Source: Bacteroidales bacterium
GTDB lineage: Bacteria > Bacteroidota > Bacteroidia > Bacteroidales > ML635J-15
Length of the DNA: 7,109 bases
NCBI GenBank assembly: GCA_028697515.1
Contig: JAQVEY010000120.1
Location: 1 to 7,109 of the forward strand
Direction: 5' to 3'
In this document: positions 6,365 to 7,109 of the stretch, piece by piece
Numbering within the stretch: the first letter of the stretch is position 1
How the letters are laid out: each line of letters starts with the position of its first letter
Notes under the pieces: generated by a model
What the model was told of the DNA's origin: nothing
Databases searched by the model: none
Seen by the model: only the letters and a program-made list of their open reading frames with translations
Position numbers and translations under genes: made by a program

Positions 6365-7109
6365 CACCAAATTGTTTCATAAACTCTTCTGCTTTTTCAA
6401 CCATAGCTTTCGCTCCAGTGAAAAAAGGTACTCTTTGATGAATATCCTTAGGTTGTATGTCTAGAATTCTAGTTCCATATCCGTCTGTAGCCATACCACC
6501 AGCCTGTTCTGCTAAGAATGCTATTGGATTACATTCGTATAATAATCTTAATTTTCCATTTGGAGCAGAAGCCGTTTTGGGGTAAATGTATATACCTCCT
6601 TTGAGTAAATTTCTATGAAAATCTGCAACAAGAGACCCAATGTATCTAGAAGTATAAGGTCTATTAGTTTCAGGATCACTTTCCTGACAGTATTTAATGT
6701 ATTTTTTTACGCCAAGAGGAAATTTAATGTAATTTCCTTCATTAATTGAATAAATTTTACCTGTTTTAGGTGTAACCATAAAATAATGAGATAAGCAAAA
6801 TTCCCCGATAGAAGGATCATAAGTAAATCCTGTTGTTCCCAAACCTGTTGTGTAAACTAACATTGTTGATGAACCATAAATTATATAACCGGCAGCAGCT
6901 TGTTGGTTTCCTTTTTGGAGGAAGTCTTTTTTAGTTACTTTCTGTCCCTGAGGCGTAATTCTGCGATAAACAGAAAAAATAGTTCCAACAGATACGTTGA
7001 CATCTATATTTGAACTGCCGTCAAGAGGATCCATGCAGATAACATAGTTCCCGTCGCGTGAAAGATCGTCATCAAAAACTGTAATCTCATCACACTCCTC
7101 GGAAGCTAT
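6354..7109 (-). CDS. fbp: Class I fructose-1,6-bisphosphatase, N-terminus outside the window
   Basis: Hydrolyses fructose 1,6-bisphosphate to fructose 6-phosphate plus phosphate, the committed step of gluconeogenesis, in the cytoplasm. The frame stays open to the right edge: codons 7109-7035 read [12 protein letters not shown]...NYVIC directly before the first internal Met at 7034, so that Met is not the start. About 251 residues are visible and about 85 N-terminal residues are missing (family about 330-340). Metal-binding signatures are intact: A-S-E-E at the visible N-terminus and [11 protein letters not shown]. Substrate-binding blocks are also present: [56 protein letters not shown]. The similarity to the E. 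coli Fbp sequence as I recall it runs through the whole visible length. The allosteric AMP-site region at the N-terminus cannot be judged. The stop (6354-6356) lies inside the start region of the downstream T9SS cargo gene. Confidence 0.97.
   Translation of the reverse strand: MASEECDEITVFDDDLSRDGNYVICMDPLDGSSNIDVNVSVGTIFSVYRRITPQGQKVTKKDFLQKGNQQAAAGYIIYGSSTMLVYTTGLGTTGFTYDPSIGEFCLSHYFMVTPKTGKIYSINEGNYIKFPLGVKKYIKYCQESDPETNRPYTSRYIGSLVADFHRNLLKGGIYIYPKTASAPNGKLRLLYECNPIAFLAEQAGGMATDGYGTRILDIQPKDIHQRVPFFTGAKAMVEKAEEFMKQFGDGE

Noticed and set aside
7032..7034. ATG at 7034 as the start of a short fructose-bisphosphatase
   Set aside because: The frame continues upstream to the window edge and encodes conserved family sequence including the A-S-E-E metal-binding motif. 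The Met is the internal one of M-D-P-L-D-G.

Overview
The window is a piece of AT-rich chromosome from a member of the Bacteroidota. Four things point there. One protein carries a C-terminal sorting domain of the type IX secretion system (T9SS), which is confined to this phylum. There is an S46 dipeptidyl-peptidase and an exported MORN-repeat protein of kinds common in the phylum. The genes also lack Shine-Dalgarno sequences. I cannot place it below phylum from this sequence.

Layout from left to right: (i) The 3' part of a membrane transporter of the citrate transporter/NhaD-like superfamily on the + strand, ending at 1231 and followed by a clear rho-independent terminator. (ii) A long, exported YwqK-type MORN-repeat protein on the - strand (1279-2841), convergent with the transporter and only 47 bp away from it. 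(iii) A terminator hairpin at 2883-2909, then an S46 serine exopeptidase on the - strand (2932-5127) with an intact catalytic triad and a glycine at the position that separates DPP7 from DPP11. (iv) A short regulatory interval (5128-5227) with a possible Bacteroidota-type promoter and a tandem repeat. (v) A secreted beta-propeller-like protein with a T9SS tail (5228-6364, - strand), overlapping by 11 bp the end of (vi) a class I fructose-1,6-bisphosphatase whose 5' end runs off the right edge.

The - strand genes read right to left: fbp and the T9SS cargo gene look like one transcript, the peptidase has its own likely promoter and terminator, and the MORN gene follows. There is no shared pathway. 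Three consecutive genes make exported proteins (T9SS cargo, periplasmic peptidase, MORN protein), and these sit beside a gluconeogenic enzyme and an ion or carboxylate transporter. Gene-free stretches are all at most about 100 bp.

I looked for RNA genes, mobile elements, CRISPR arrays, defence or toxin systems and broken genes and found none. The window looks like ordinary core or near-core chromosome. The less-explained items are the T9SS propeller protein of unknown ligand, the exported YwqK-like protein, and the tandem and palindromic motifs in front of the peptidase.
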